The notes under the pieces are model-generated. The model was not told the origin of the DNA, did no database searches, and saw only the letters and a list, made by a program, of their open reading frames with translations. Of a stretch of 7,382 bases of DNA, positions 1 through 5,443 are shown one piece after another; within the stretch, counting starts at the first letter, position 1; the number at the start of each line of letters is the position of its first letter. The position numbers were made by a program, and so were the translations under genes. Origin of the DNA: DTYU01 sp040757355 (GTDB lineage: Bacteria; Bacillota; Desulfotomaculia; Desulfotomaculales; Ammonificaceae); assembly GCA_040757355.1 (NCBI GenBank), contig JBFLWY010000084.1, forward strand, positions 1 through 7,382, read 5' to 3'.

Positions 1-79
1 TGATGAGGGCGAAAGCGAACCCGGCGAAGACAAAGGTCATGATAAATTTGACCAGCAGGGCGTAACCCGTGTTGCTCAT
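1..79 (-). CDS. Partial small membrane protein, possibly DUF2512/YndM family
   Basis: Only the first 26 codons are in the window; the gene runs off the left edge. The start is well supported: on the minus strand GGAGGTGATAT lies just before ATG (77-79), an almost ideal ribosome binding site. The peptide begins MSNTGYALLVKFIMTFVFAG and continues hydrophobic, so an N-terminal membrane segment follows a very short polar head. The pattern of short polar start, ALLVKFIMTF and a hydrophobic stretch recalls DUF2512 (YndM-like) proteins, small four-helix membrane proteins of unknown function in spore-forming Firmicutes. That family name is a resemblance judged from 26 residues only. The gene is divergent from tRNA-Trp. 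Confidence 0.55.
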   Translation of the reverse strand, partial: MSNTGYALLVKFIMTFVFAGFAFALI

Positions 80-115
80 TATATCACCTCCGCTTTTTAT
101 GGTTTCACAGATTCG

Positions 116-144
116 TATTATTTATCCCGAAAGGATATTTATGC
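116..144 (-). promoter_or_regulatory. Candidate leftward promoter, resembling forespore sigma-G type
   Basis: Read on the minus strand, GCATA (140-144) is followed after 17 bp by AATAATA (116-122), about 37 bp upstream of the ATG at 79. This resembles the sigma-G/sigma-F pattern (GMATA, 17-18 bp, CATNNTA), although the first base of the -10 element is A rather than C. No clear sigma-A promoter was seen here. The match is weak and short; it gains some plausibility if the downstream gene is a sporulation-associated membrane protein. Confidence 0.25.
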
Positions 145-167
145 ACCCGCCGAACCGCGCGTTCACA

Positions 168-196
168 TTGACTTTAGCCGTGAATTCGTTTATAAT
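168..196 (+). promoter_or_regulatory. Sigma-A promoter for tRNA-Trp
   Basis: TTGACT (168-173) and a perfect TATAAT (191-196) are separated by exactly 17 bp. This matches the vegetative consensus in 11 of 12 bases with optimal spacing. Transcription would start near 203, about ten bases before the mature tRNA 5' end, as expected for a strong stable-RNA promoter. Confidence 0.88.
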
Positions 197-213
197 TCAA
201 AAATGGAGAACGC

Positions 214-289
214 GGGGGAGTGGCTCAATTGGTAGAGCAGCGGTCTCCAAAACCGAAGGTTGTGGGTTCGAGTCCTGCCTCCCCCGCCA
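214..289 (+). tRNA. tRNA-Trp (anticodon CCA), CCA end encoded
   Basis: A complete 76-nt cloverleaf can be folded. The acceptor stem GGGGGAG/CTCCCCC (214-220 with 279-285) has 7 perfect pairs. The D stem is GCTC/GAGC, and the anticodon loop CTCCAAA (245-251) places CCA at 247-249. The T arm carries GGTTCGAGTCC. The discriminator base is G286, the identity base of bacterial tRNA-Trp, and CCA (287-289) is encoded. The top pair of the anticodon stem (27-43) is a G-A mismatch; the other four pairs are normal. In many Firmicutes tRNA-Trp sits before secE-nusG, but here it stands alone with its own promoter and terminator. Confidence 0.97.
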
Positions 290-301
290 GTTGAAAACAA
301 G

Positions 302-335
302 ACCCCGCAAGGATTCGCGGGGTTGTTATTTTTTC
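302..335 (+). terminator. Intrinsic terminator of tRNA-Trp
   Basis: ACCCCGC (302-308) pairs with GCGGGGT (317-323) around an 8-nt loop and is followed by TGTTATTTTTT. The 7-bp GC-rich stem and T-tract lie 12 nt past the tRNA 3' end, making tRNA-Trp a single-gene transcription unit. Confidence 0.9.
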
Positions 336-446
336 GCTTAAAACGGGGATCAGCGGTTTTCTCTTCAGCAGGGGAAGCGGCTTCAACATTGAAACCACTG
401 CATAAGGTGCCGATAGCAAACCTCCCCTGCACCGGGGATATGCCGC

Positions 447-479
447 AAAATAAAACCCCTGGGAGTAAGCTTCCAAGGG
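447..479 (-). terminator. Probable leftward intrinsic terminator
   Basis: On the minus strand CCCTTGGAA and a TCCCAGGG-type arm form a stem of about 8 pairs with one mismatch (arms 471-479 and 457-465). It runs straight into GTTTTATTTTG (456-446). The T-tract follows the stem directly, as in intrinsic terminators. The only leftward ORF visible just upstream is the tiny one ending at 507, so what transcript it would end is unclear. Confidence 0.45.
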
Positions 480-506
480 TCCACTAATTACTTTTTCAAT
501 CCGGCA

Positions 507-581
507 TTAGAATTTCGGGAATTCCAATCCCAAATCATACCCCACGAAAAGGATATCCTCCACAGGAATGTAATTCCGCAA
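507..581 (-). CDS. Tiny leftward ORF or gene remnant (24 codons)
   Basis: Reading leftward from a TTG at 581 to TAA at 507-509 gives a 24-residue peptide ending VEDILFVGYDLGLEFPKF. It is unusually protein-like for random intergenic sequence, and its stop lies about 28 bp before a leftward terminator-like hairpin. The frame is closed by a TAA a few codons upstream of the TTG, and no good ribosome binding site is visible. It may therefore be the surviving tail of a degraded gene rather than a working one. No family was recognised, and chance cannot be excluded at this length. Confidence 0.2.
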   Translation of the reverse strand: MRNYIPVEDILFVGYDLGLEFPKF

Positions 582-633
582 AGAAGGGCTTTATTCCTGT
601 ATATTTTATTTAGAATCTCTTTAAAGAAAAAAA

Positions 634-667
634 TGCAGTCCTTGCGGACCGGGAAACCGGTCTGCAA
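634..667. repeat. Compact GC-rich inverted repeat with competing folds
   Basis: Bases 642-652 and 657-667 form an 11-bp stem (one G-T pair) closed by a GAAA tetraloop. A second hairpin, GTCC-TTGC-GGAC (638-649), and an outer pairing TGCA(G)/CTGCA (634-638 with 662-666) compete with it. Read leftward, the structure is followed immediately by TTTTTTT (633-627), so a leftward terminator is possible. Read rightward, there is no T-tract. Confidence 0.5.
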
Positions 668-744
668 ATTCCAGACTTTTCAGTGTCTCAAGGACGCGTT
701 GAAGCTTCTTTAATGGTGGTATTTTAAAATTGGGCGAACTTGCC

Positions 745-774
745 TTGTCACCCAAAAGTTCTTGGTTATAGAAT
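745..774 (+). promoter_or_regulatory. Candidate sigma-A promoter of the CLC gene
   Basis: TTGTCA (745-750) matches the -35 consensus at 5 of 6 bases. TAGAAT (769-774) matches the -10 at 5 of 6 with an 18-bp spacer; TATAGA (767-772) is an alternative with 16 bp. Transcription would begin near 781. An ATG at 800 would then have only a ~19-nt leader without a ribosome binding site, whereas the ATG at 848 would have a leader containing GGGAGGT. Confidence 0.5.
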
Positions 775-847
775 AGACTAAATAACAGTTTGAATCTCAA
801 TGAAGCCTTTGAAAAAGGGAGGTAATTCGGAACCGAAGGGTGTAGAC

Positions 848-2626
848 ATGAGCGAAAAAGCTGAAAACTTAGCAGTACGAGAGGCATGTTCCTTTACATC
901 TTTCATGTCTGCGTTGAGAACGTCTGAAACAGGACAGGGATTGGTTCTCGCCGTTGTTGTCGGGGTGATTTCCGCTCTTGGAGCGGTGGCTTTTCGCTGG
1001 CTCATCAGCAGCTTCCAGTTCCTGTTCTTCAGCGGCGGAAATCAGATCCTCTCTTTCCTTGGACATTATTATGTGGTTGTAATACCTGCGGCCGGAGGGC
1101 TGCTGGTAGGACCGCTTGTCTATTTTTTTGCCCGCGAGGCCAAGGGCCACGGCGTCCCCGAAGTAATGGAAGCCGTCGCATTGCGAGGCGGCAGGATCCG
1201 CCCCCGCGTAGCCGTCGTAAAAGCACTCGCTTCGTCGCTGTGCATCGGTAGTGGAGGCTCCGTTGGCCGTGAAGGCCCAATCGTCCAGATCGGTTCCGCG
1301 ATCGGTTCTGCCATAGGTCAATGGTTAAAGCTACCGGACGAAACCGTGAAAACTCTTGTCGCCTGCGGCGCGGCTGGAGGAATATCGGCTACGTTTAACG
1401 CCCCTATTGCCGGGGTCCTCTTTGCGCTAGAGGTGATCCTGGGCACTGTTGTCACCAGGAAGTTTGCCTACGTCGTTATTAGTTCGGTGGTTTCAGACTT
1501 CCTGTCCCAGGCGTTTCTCGGAAATAAGCGGGCTTTTATGGTACCGCAGTTTGGTATTACCAGCGGCTGGGAATTTGTGTTTTACGTCGCTCTTGGAATT
1601 TTCGCGGCTCTTGTAGCCGTAACATTCATCCGCGTACTCTACCGCTCAGAGGATCTGTTCAATTCCTTAAAAATCCCCGAATACGTGAAGCCAGCGCTTG
1701 GCGGCCTTTTTGTAGGAGTTGCCGGTTTATACAACCATCATCTTTTCGGCGTTGGGTACGAAGGCATAACCAAGGCCTTGTCTGGACAAATGGCGCTAGA
1801 CCTGCTATTAGCACTATGCCTTTTGAAAATAGCGGCTACATCTGTCACCATCGGCAGCGGTGGAAGCGGCGGGGTGTTTGCGCCAAGCCTTTTCGTAGGA
1901 GCAATGCTCGGAACCGCTTTAGGCACGGCTGTTAACGTACTTTTTCCGGCTGTTACTGCACCTGCCGGGGCTTACGGCATCGTAGGCATGGCGGCGGTAT
2001 TCGCAGGGGCGGCCCGCGCCCCGTTCTCTGCCATACTCATAATCTTCGAAATGACAGGTAACTATTCCATTATCCTTCCCGTAATGACGTCTGTTGTGAT
2101 CAGCACTCTGCTGACCCGCGCCTTGATGCGCGAGACGATTTACACGTTAAAGCTGAAACGGCGGGGGGTGGACATCGAGCAAGGAGAACTGGCCGACGTA
2201 ATGCGCACGATCACAGTGGGCGAGGCGATGATGCGGGATTTCCCTGTAGTACCCTCAACCATGCGCATGGGAGAGTTCCTTGAACTCTTTCAGAACACTG
2301 CCCACCACGGCTTCCCCGTGGTCGACTCAGAGGGTTTGCTTGCTGGTATCGTTACTTACTCTGATGTTCAGCGGTTCTTGGGCAGAGAAGACGAAAACCT
2401 TACCGTAGGTGATATCGCCACCAAGTCACCCTTCGTGGTGTATCCCGACCAGTCCCTGGACAGGGTACTCAAGGCCGCCGAAGGGGAATACGGCCGCATC
2501 CCTGTCGTCAGTAGGGAAGACGGACGACGGTTAGTCGGCGTATTGCGCCGGCACGACATCATCAGCGCTTACCGCAGCAGGGTCAGAAAGAGCGCTGCAG
2601 GCGGGAGTGTCTCTGCAGGGTATTAG
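848..2626 (+). CDS. CLC-family anion channel/transporter with C-terminal CBS pair
   Basis: An integral membrane CLC protein that moves chloride or related anions, 592 residues from the chosen ATG. Family signatures appear in order: GHGVPEV (100-106, selectivity loop), GSGGSVGREGPIVQIG (134-149) with gating glutamate E142, FNAPIAGVLFALE (183-195), GSGGSGGVFAPSL (336-348), and a likely pore tyrosine Y432 in IYTLKL. Two CBS domains follow at about 457-512 and 520-576; such pairs bind adenine nucleotides in other CLC proteins. Odd points: E. coli ClcA has E203 after the conserved LF..E, but here the residue is V196 as in eukaryotic CLC channels, and the S107 position is H101. Start choice: an in-frame ATG at 800 adds 16 residues but lacks a binding site. 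GGGAGGT (817-823) lies 24 nt before ATG 848, with a small TTCG/CGAA hairpin between them and a weaker GAAGGGTG (835-842) nearer. No operon partner is evident. Confidence 0.95.
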   Translation: MSEKAENLAVREACSFTSFMSALRTSETGQGLVLAVVVGVISALGAVAFRWLISSFQFLFFSGGNQILSFLGHYYVVVIPAAGGLLVGPLVYFFAREAKGHGVPEVMEAVALRGGRIRPRVAVVKALASSLCIGSGGSVGREGPIVQIGSAIGSAIGQWLKLPDETVKTLVACGAAGGISATFNAPIAGVLFALEVILGTVVTRKFAYVVISSVVSDFLSQAFLGNKRAFMVPQFGITSGWEFVFYVALGIFAALVAVTFIRVLYRSEDLFNSLKIPEYVKPALGGLFVGVAGLYNHHLFGVGYEGITKALSGQMALDLLLALCLLKIAATSVTIGSGGSGGVFAPSLFVGAMLGTALGTAVNVLFPAVTAPAGAYGIVGMAAVFAGAARAPFSAILIIFEMTGNYSIILPVMTSVVISTLLTRALMRETIYTLKLKRRGVDIEQGELADVMRTITVGEAMMRDFPVVPSTMRMGEFLELFQNTAHHGFPVVDSEGLLAGIVTYSDVQRFLGREDENLTVGDIATKSPFVVYPDQSLDRVLKAAEGEYGRIPVVSREDGRRLVGVLRRHDIISAYRSRVRKSAAGGSVSAGY

Positions 2627-2638
2627 TGCGGTAAGCTG

Positions 2639-2749
2639 ATGGAAGAAAGCTTCCTGCACGAACACTTACGGATCGATCAGGAAGTACCGTATAAGGTGAT
2701 TGGCCTGCGTTTAACAGCGCTTGCCGCTATTTTTTTGAAGAAGGGTTAA
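2639..2749 (+). CDS. Possible 36-residue ORF downstream of the CLC gene
   Basis: ATG at 2639, 12 nt after the CLC stop, opens a 36-codon frame beginning MEESFLHEHLRIDQEVPYKV and ending in TAA (2747-2749). The composition is plausible for a protein, with a charged start and a hydrophobic LTALAAIF stretch near the end. There is no good ribosome binding site, the start lies inside a GGAAG/CTTCC hairpin, and the frame runs through a possible terminator. No family was recognised. It is listed for completeness; it could equally be untranslated CLC 3' sequence. Confidence 0.2.
   Translation: MEESFLHEHLRIDQEVPYKVIGLRLTALAAIFLKKG
2716..2736 (+). terminator. Weak intrinsic terminator candidate after the CLC gene
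   Basis: AGCG (2716-2719) and CGCT (2725-2728) form a short 4-bp stem around CTTGC, followed by A and seven T (2730-2736). The T-run is good but the stem is short, so termination would be inefficient unless the upstream GGAAG/CTTCC (2641-2654) and GTAAG/CTTAC (2631-2669) arms contribute. Confidence 0.3.
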
Positions 2750-3171
2750 ACCGGGGATTAGACCAAAAGTAAGTCTTTACAACTTTATACGGGGCAGGCA
2801 CCAAAACGACGGCCACAGATTCCAATGGTTCATAGGACCCTCGCTGACATACTGGTGGGGACATACATTTATTGCTTCCAAGACAGGACACACTTTTCCA
2901 TATTTTATAGCAGGAGAAGCCTTTTATTTGTCGAAGCTAAAAGAAAAGCCTTGTTTACCGTTTTTTGTTAGCGTAAAGAATCTTTGGCATACGTTTTCCC
3001 AAAACGGAAAGCTGGGAAGGGGGTGCTTAAACAGGGCAAGGACGGGTTAGTTATTAACGGTACCGGTAACCCGGGATAGTCGCGGTCACAAATTCAGTTG
3101 ATCTTTTGATCACAGGGGCAAGTTGGGATCAGTAAAACGAAAATAGAATGTGTAGCTTGCGGTACACCAGC
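2750..3171. other. Non-coding region upstream of the protease gene, with palindromes
   Basis: No gene was found on either strand. Inverted repeats stand out: CGTTTT-CCC-AAAACG (2992-3006, perfect 6-bp arms), CGGGTTA/TAACCCG (3043-3049 with 3067-3073, enclosing the palindrome CGGTACCG) and TGATC-TTTT-GATCA (3099-3112). These are candidate operators or RNA hairpins for the protease gene. A TAGAAT at 3144-3149 could be a -10 element giving a leader of about 35 nt, but its -35 (TTGGGA at 3123, 15-bp spacing) is poor. Confidence 0.5.
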
Positions 3172-3189
3172 AGGAGGGGGGAGCAGGAT

Positions 3190-4413
3190 ATGAGAGCAAT
3201 GCGCATTTATATTGCAATAGCTTTAGTGCTGGCGCTTCTTGTTCCGGTTTTAGCTTCGGCCAAAGGTGGGGAAGGGGAGTTCGCATCCGATAGGGTGCTG
3301 GTGAAATTCAAAGCAGGAACAAGCAACGTCGAAAAACAGAAGGTCCACACTAAGCACGGCGGCCGGGTAATTGACGAAATTGCGGAAATCGGCGTACAGG
3401 TCGTACAGATACCAAAAGGCAGAGTTCACGAGAAAGTGAAAGGTTATAAAGAGGAAAAGGTCGTTGAATATGTAGAACCCGATTACATTGTGAGACTGGC
3501 CGGGTTTCCCAATGATACTGGTTTTTCCCAACAATGGGGTCTGCACAACACAGGGACAATAGAAGGGAGCATACCTGATGCGGATATCGACGCCCCGGAA
3601 GCATGGACGGTGACCGCTGGTAGGCCCGATATCAAGATAGCCATTGTGGACACCGGTATAGACCAGGGCCATGAGGACCTTGCCGACAATATCACGGATA
3701 ATATCAACTTCACTACGGACGAAGGCTATGACGACCTGTTCGGTCACGGAACGCACGTTGCAGGAATCGCCGCCGCTGTTACGAACAATGCCACTGGAGT
3801 TGCCGGAACAGCGTATGAATGCTCACTCATGAACGTTAAAGTGCTCGATCAGCAAGGCAGCGGTTTTGTATCTTGGGTTGCGAGCGGCATTATCTGGGCC
3901 GCAAACAACGGCGCAAAGGTGATTAACCTGAGCCTGGGAACCTCACAACCTTCTGTTGCACTGAAAGTCGCTGTCGACTATGCTTGGGCTCATGGAGCCG
4001 TGGTAGTGGCCGCCGCTGGCAATGACGGCTCAAGAAAGCGGGTCTTTCCCGCGTTTTATAAAGACTGCATCGCCGTTGCCGCCAGTACTCCTGCCGATGC
4101 TAAAGCAGACTTTTCGACGTATGGCGGATGGGTCGACATAGCGGCCCCCGGTGTCCAGATTTATTCTACCTTACCGCACGATTCAAGCTTAATTACGGAC
4201 TACTTCCAAACATATGAGTATGGGTACCTTGACGGAACTTCAATGGCTACAGCATTCGTTTCCGGTGTTGCCGGGCTCGTTTGGGCCAGCGAATACGGCA
4301 CTGACAATATAGCGGTCCGCGCCAGGATTGAAGATACAGCAGACCAGGTCGGGGAAATCTGGACCACTTACCGTATTCCTCGGGTCAACGCGTACAATGC
4401 AGTGAGTCCGTAG
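3190..4413 (+). CDS. Secreted thermitase-like subtilisin-family serine protease (S8)
   Basis: An extracellular endopeptidase, 407 residues from ATG 3190. A signal peptide is clear: MRAMR, a hydrophobic core at 6-20, then LASA with likely cleavage near residue 24. A propeptide of about 75 residues follows (DRVLVKFKAG at 34-43 to YVEPDYIVRL at 94-103), the type found in fervidolysin/thermitase-like zymogens. The catalytic triad is D154 in AIVDTGID, H186 in GHGTHVAG and S351 in GTSMATAFVSG, with oxyanion-hole N278 in AAAGNDGS. The protein ends about 55 residues after the serine, so no C-terminal sorting, repeat or S-layer domain is present and the enzyme is probably released. Start choice: AGGAGGGGGGAG (3172-3183) precedes ATG 3190; the in-frame ATG at 3148 lies upstream of this site and would spoil the signal peptide. 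The gene is monocistronic, with its own terminator. The physiological substrate cannot be told from sequence. Confidence 0.95.
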   Translation: MRAMRIYIAIALVLALLVPVLASAKGGEGEFASDRVLVKFKAGTSNVEKQKVHTKHGGRVIDEIAEIGVQVVQIPKGRVHEKVKGYKEEKVVEYVEPDYIVRLAGFPNDTGFSQQWGLHNTGTIEGSIPDADIDAPEAWTVTAGRPDIKIAIVDTGIDQGHEDLADNITDNINFTTDEGYDDLFGHGTHVAGIAAAVTNNATGVAGTAYECSLMNVKVLDQQGSGFVSWVASGIIWAANNGAKVINLSLGTSQPSVALKVAVDYAWAHGAVVVAAAGNDGSRKRVFPAFYKDCIAVAASTPADAKADFSTYGGWVDIAAPGVQIYSTLPHDSSLITDYFQTYEYGYLDGTSMATAFVSGVAGLVWASEYGTDNIAVRARIEDTADQVGEIWTTYRIPRVNAYNAVSP

Positions 4414-4444
4414 CGCGGGCATCCAGGCCGACGGCAGTGCCCAA

Positions 4445-4481
4445 AAAAGCCGGAGAACGGTCACCGACCGCTCCGGCTTTT
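4445..4481 (+). terminator. Strong intrinsic terminator of the protease gene
   Basis: AAAAGCCGGAG (4445-4455) pairs perfectly with CTCCGGCTTTT (4471-4481). An inner CGGT/ACCG arm (4458-4461 with 4467-4470) extends the hairpin. The stem ends in T-rich sequence on this strand and in A-rich sequence upstream, so it could act in both directions. It lies 31 bp after the protease stop. Confidence 0.9.
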
Positions 4482-4503
4482 CCTTGGAATACATATTTTC
4501 CGG

Positions 4504-4547
4504 CCGTAAGGCATAACTTACACGGTAGGTCCTGTCTTACGGAGGTG
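4504..4547 (+). promoter_or_regulatory. Leader with competing pairings over the ytxC ribosome binding site
   Basis: CCGTAAG (4504-4510) can pair perfectly with CTTACGG (4536-4542), whose last two bases are the first two of the GGAGGTG ribosome binding site (4541-4547). The same arm can instead form a local hairpin GTAAG/CTTAC (4506-4510 with 4517-4521). The two pairings exclude each other and only the first touches the ribosome binding site. Whether this is regulatory is an inference. Confidence 0.3.
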
Positions 4548-4552
4548 GAGGG

Positions 4553-5365
4553 TTGGAGCTGACTTTTCGCGTCAGTCAAACCTTAAAACGGGAATTTGCG
4601 GCGGTCTTGCACGAAGAAATAAGGTCACTGCGGCGCGAACGTTTTCGCTGCCGGCAAACTGCAGCCGGAAACGGCGTATTCCGGGTGAAGGTGTCAACGA
4701 TCAGTGAAAATGAAGCGCGTTACGTGCGCATCAGGCTGATCCGAGCGGTGGGCTCGTTCCTGACACACCATGCGCTTGATATCCGCGCGGAAGACTTCTT
4801 ACGCAAGAAGGGCTTGTGGGACGATAAAGTACGTAACACAATCAAGAAGCAAATTCACGCCGCTCGCGACCTTCTGACACCTGCAAAACCCGAAATAATG
4901 GCATCGCTTAACGACTACCTTTCCGAAGAAAGCAGAATAGACCTCCAGGGTTTCCTGCGCTTTCGTTTAAGAAAACTTGACGCGTTCCTTACCGCAATAG
5001 TCTGGCGGCTGCTGGACGAGGCAATGCTGGAACAGGAATGGCGAGAGTTCGTTTCTATCTTGAAACGTTTCAAGCAGCATTATGCTGGAGGTATAAAACA
5101 GATACACTGTGTTCCGGAAGCCGGCGGGGGCTTTGCCATTTGTGACAAGCGGGGCAGCAAAATTAAAGAGATCTCTCCTGCAGGCGTTCGCAGCGGTGAG
5201 TCGGAAAACGACGACCTGTTAATAAGTACCTTTTTGGCCGCAGGAGCCCAGAGGGTTGTAATCCACGGCTACAAACCCTCGGCCTCGGCGCTCAAAATCC
5301 TCCGTGCAGTGTTCTCGATCAAGGAATGCTCCGGCTGTCCCCTTTGCAGAAAAAAGGATGGTTAG
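4553..5365 (+). CDS. ytxC: Putative sporulation protein YtxC
   Basis: A 270-residue protein of the YtxC family, found in endospore formers; its molecular role is not established. The family's recognisable core is SLNDYLSEESRIDLQGFLRFRLRKLD (118-143) followed by a helical DEAMLEQEWREFVSILKRF stretch (155-173), then a beta-rich C-terminal part (IKQIHCVPEAGGGFAICDKRG) and LLISTFLAAGAQRVVIHG (222-239). It ends with a C-x2-C-x2-C cluster (C259, C262, C265), a possible metal or redox site. No signal peptide or transmembrane segment is seen, so it is probably cytoplasmic. The start is TTG at 4553, supported by GGAGGTG at 4541-4547 with 5-nt spacing. In Bacillus and many Clostridia ytxC lies upstream of thrS; here it is followed by a convergent operon instead. 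Confidence 0.85.
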   Translation: MELTFRVSQTLKREFAAVLHEEIRSLRRERFRCRQTAAGNGVFRVKVSTISENEARYVRIRLIRAVGSFLTHHALDIRAEDFLRKKGLWDDKVRNTIKKQIHAARDLLTPAKPEIMASLNDYLSEESRIDLQGFLRFRLRKLDAFLTAIVWRLLDEAMLEQEWREFVSILKRFKQHYAGGIKQIHCVPEAGGGFAICDKRGSKIKEISPAGVRSGESENDDLLISTFLAAGAQRVVIHGYKPSASALKILRAVFSIKECSGCPLCRKKDG

Positions 5366-5443
5366 TGCCCGCGAAAAGATCATCGCTTCCCTGGGCCGTC
5401 ACCAAACCCGGTTTAAGATACAACCTCCCATTCGACTCCTACT

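Larger units (their letters stand above)
340..799. other. Intergenic region with several inverted repeats and no convincing gene
   Basis: No ORF here shows recognisable protein character; those present are short and overlap the tRNA or its terminator. Visible structure: GCAGGGGA (367-374) pairs perfectly with TCCCCTGC (423-430). An alternative CCCC/GGGG hairpin lies at 424-437. A leftward terminator-like hairpin lies at 447-479. A compact GC-rich element lies at 634-667. The promoter of the CLC gene lies at the right end. The density of strong hairpins is higher than expected for plain spacer, but no known riboswitch class was recognised; in particular no fluoride riboswitch core was seen ahead of the CLC gene. 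Confidence 0.6.

Noticed and set aside
190..487. Short frames on both strands over tRNA-Trp and its terminator
   Set aside because: They read through the tRNA and the terminator hairpin, which explains their sequence; no ribosome binding site or family match.
800..847. Upstream ATG extending the CLC protein by 16 residues
   Set aside because: No ribosome binding site precedes it, it lies about 19 nt from the predicted transcription start, and the added residues are not part of the CLC fold. Kept only as an alternative start.
700..850. Possible fluoride riboswitch ahead of the CLC gene
   Set aside because: The conserved core of that riboswitch was not found, and the leader predicted from the promoter is too short to hold one.
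869..1321. 150-codon reverse frame opposite the CLC gene
   Set aside because: It lies entirely antisense to conserved CLC motifs and shows no protein family character.
2791..2863. GGGGCAGGCACC and GGTGGGGACA, suggestive of a REP-type or insertion sequence trace
   Set aside because: The two motifs are only loosely complementary and no transposase remnant or target duplication is visible nearby.
3148..3189. Upstream ATG extending the protease by 14 residues
   Set aside because: The extension is translated from the ribosome binding site itself, adds an arginine-rich stretch before the signal peptide, and has no binding site of its own.
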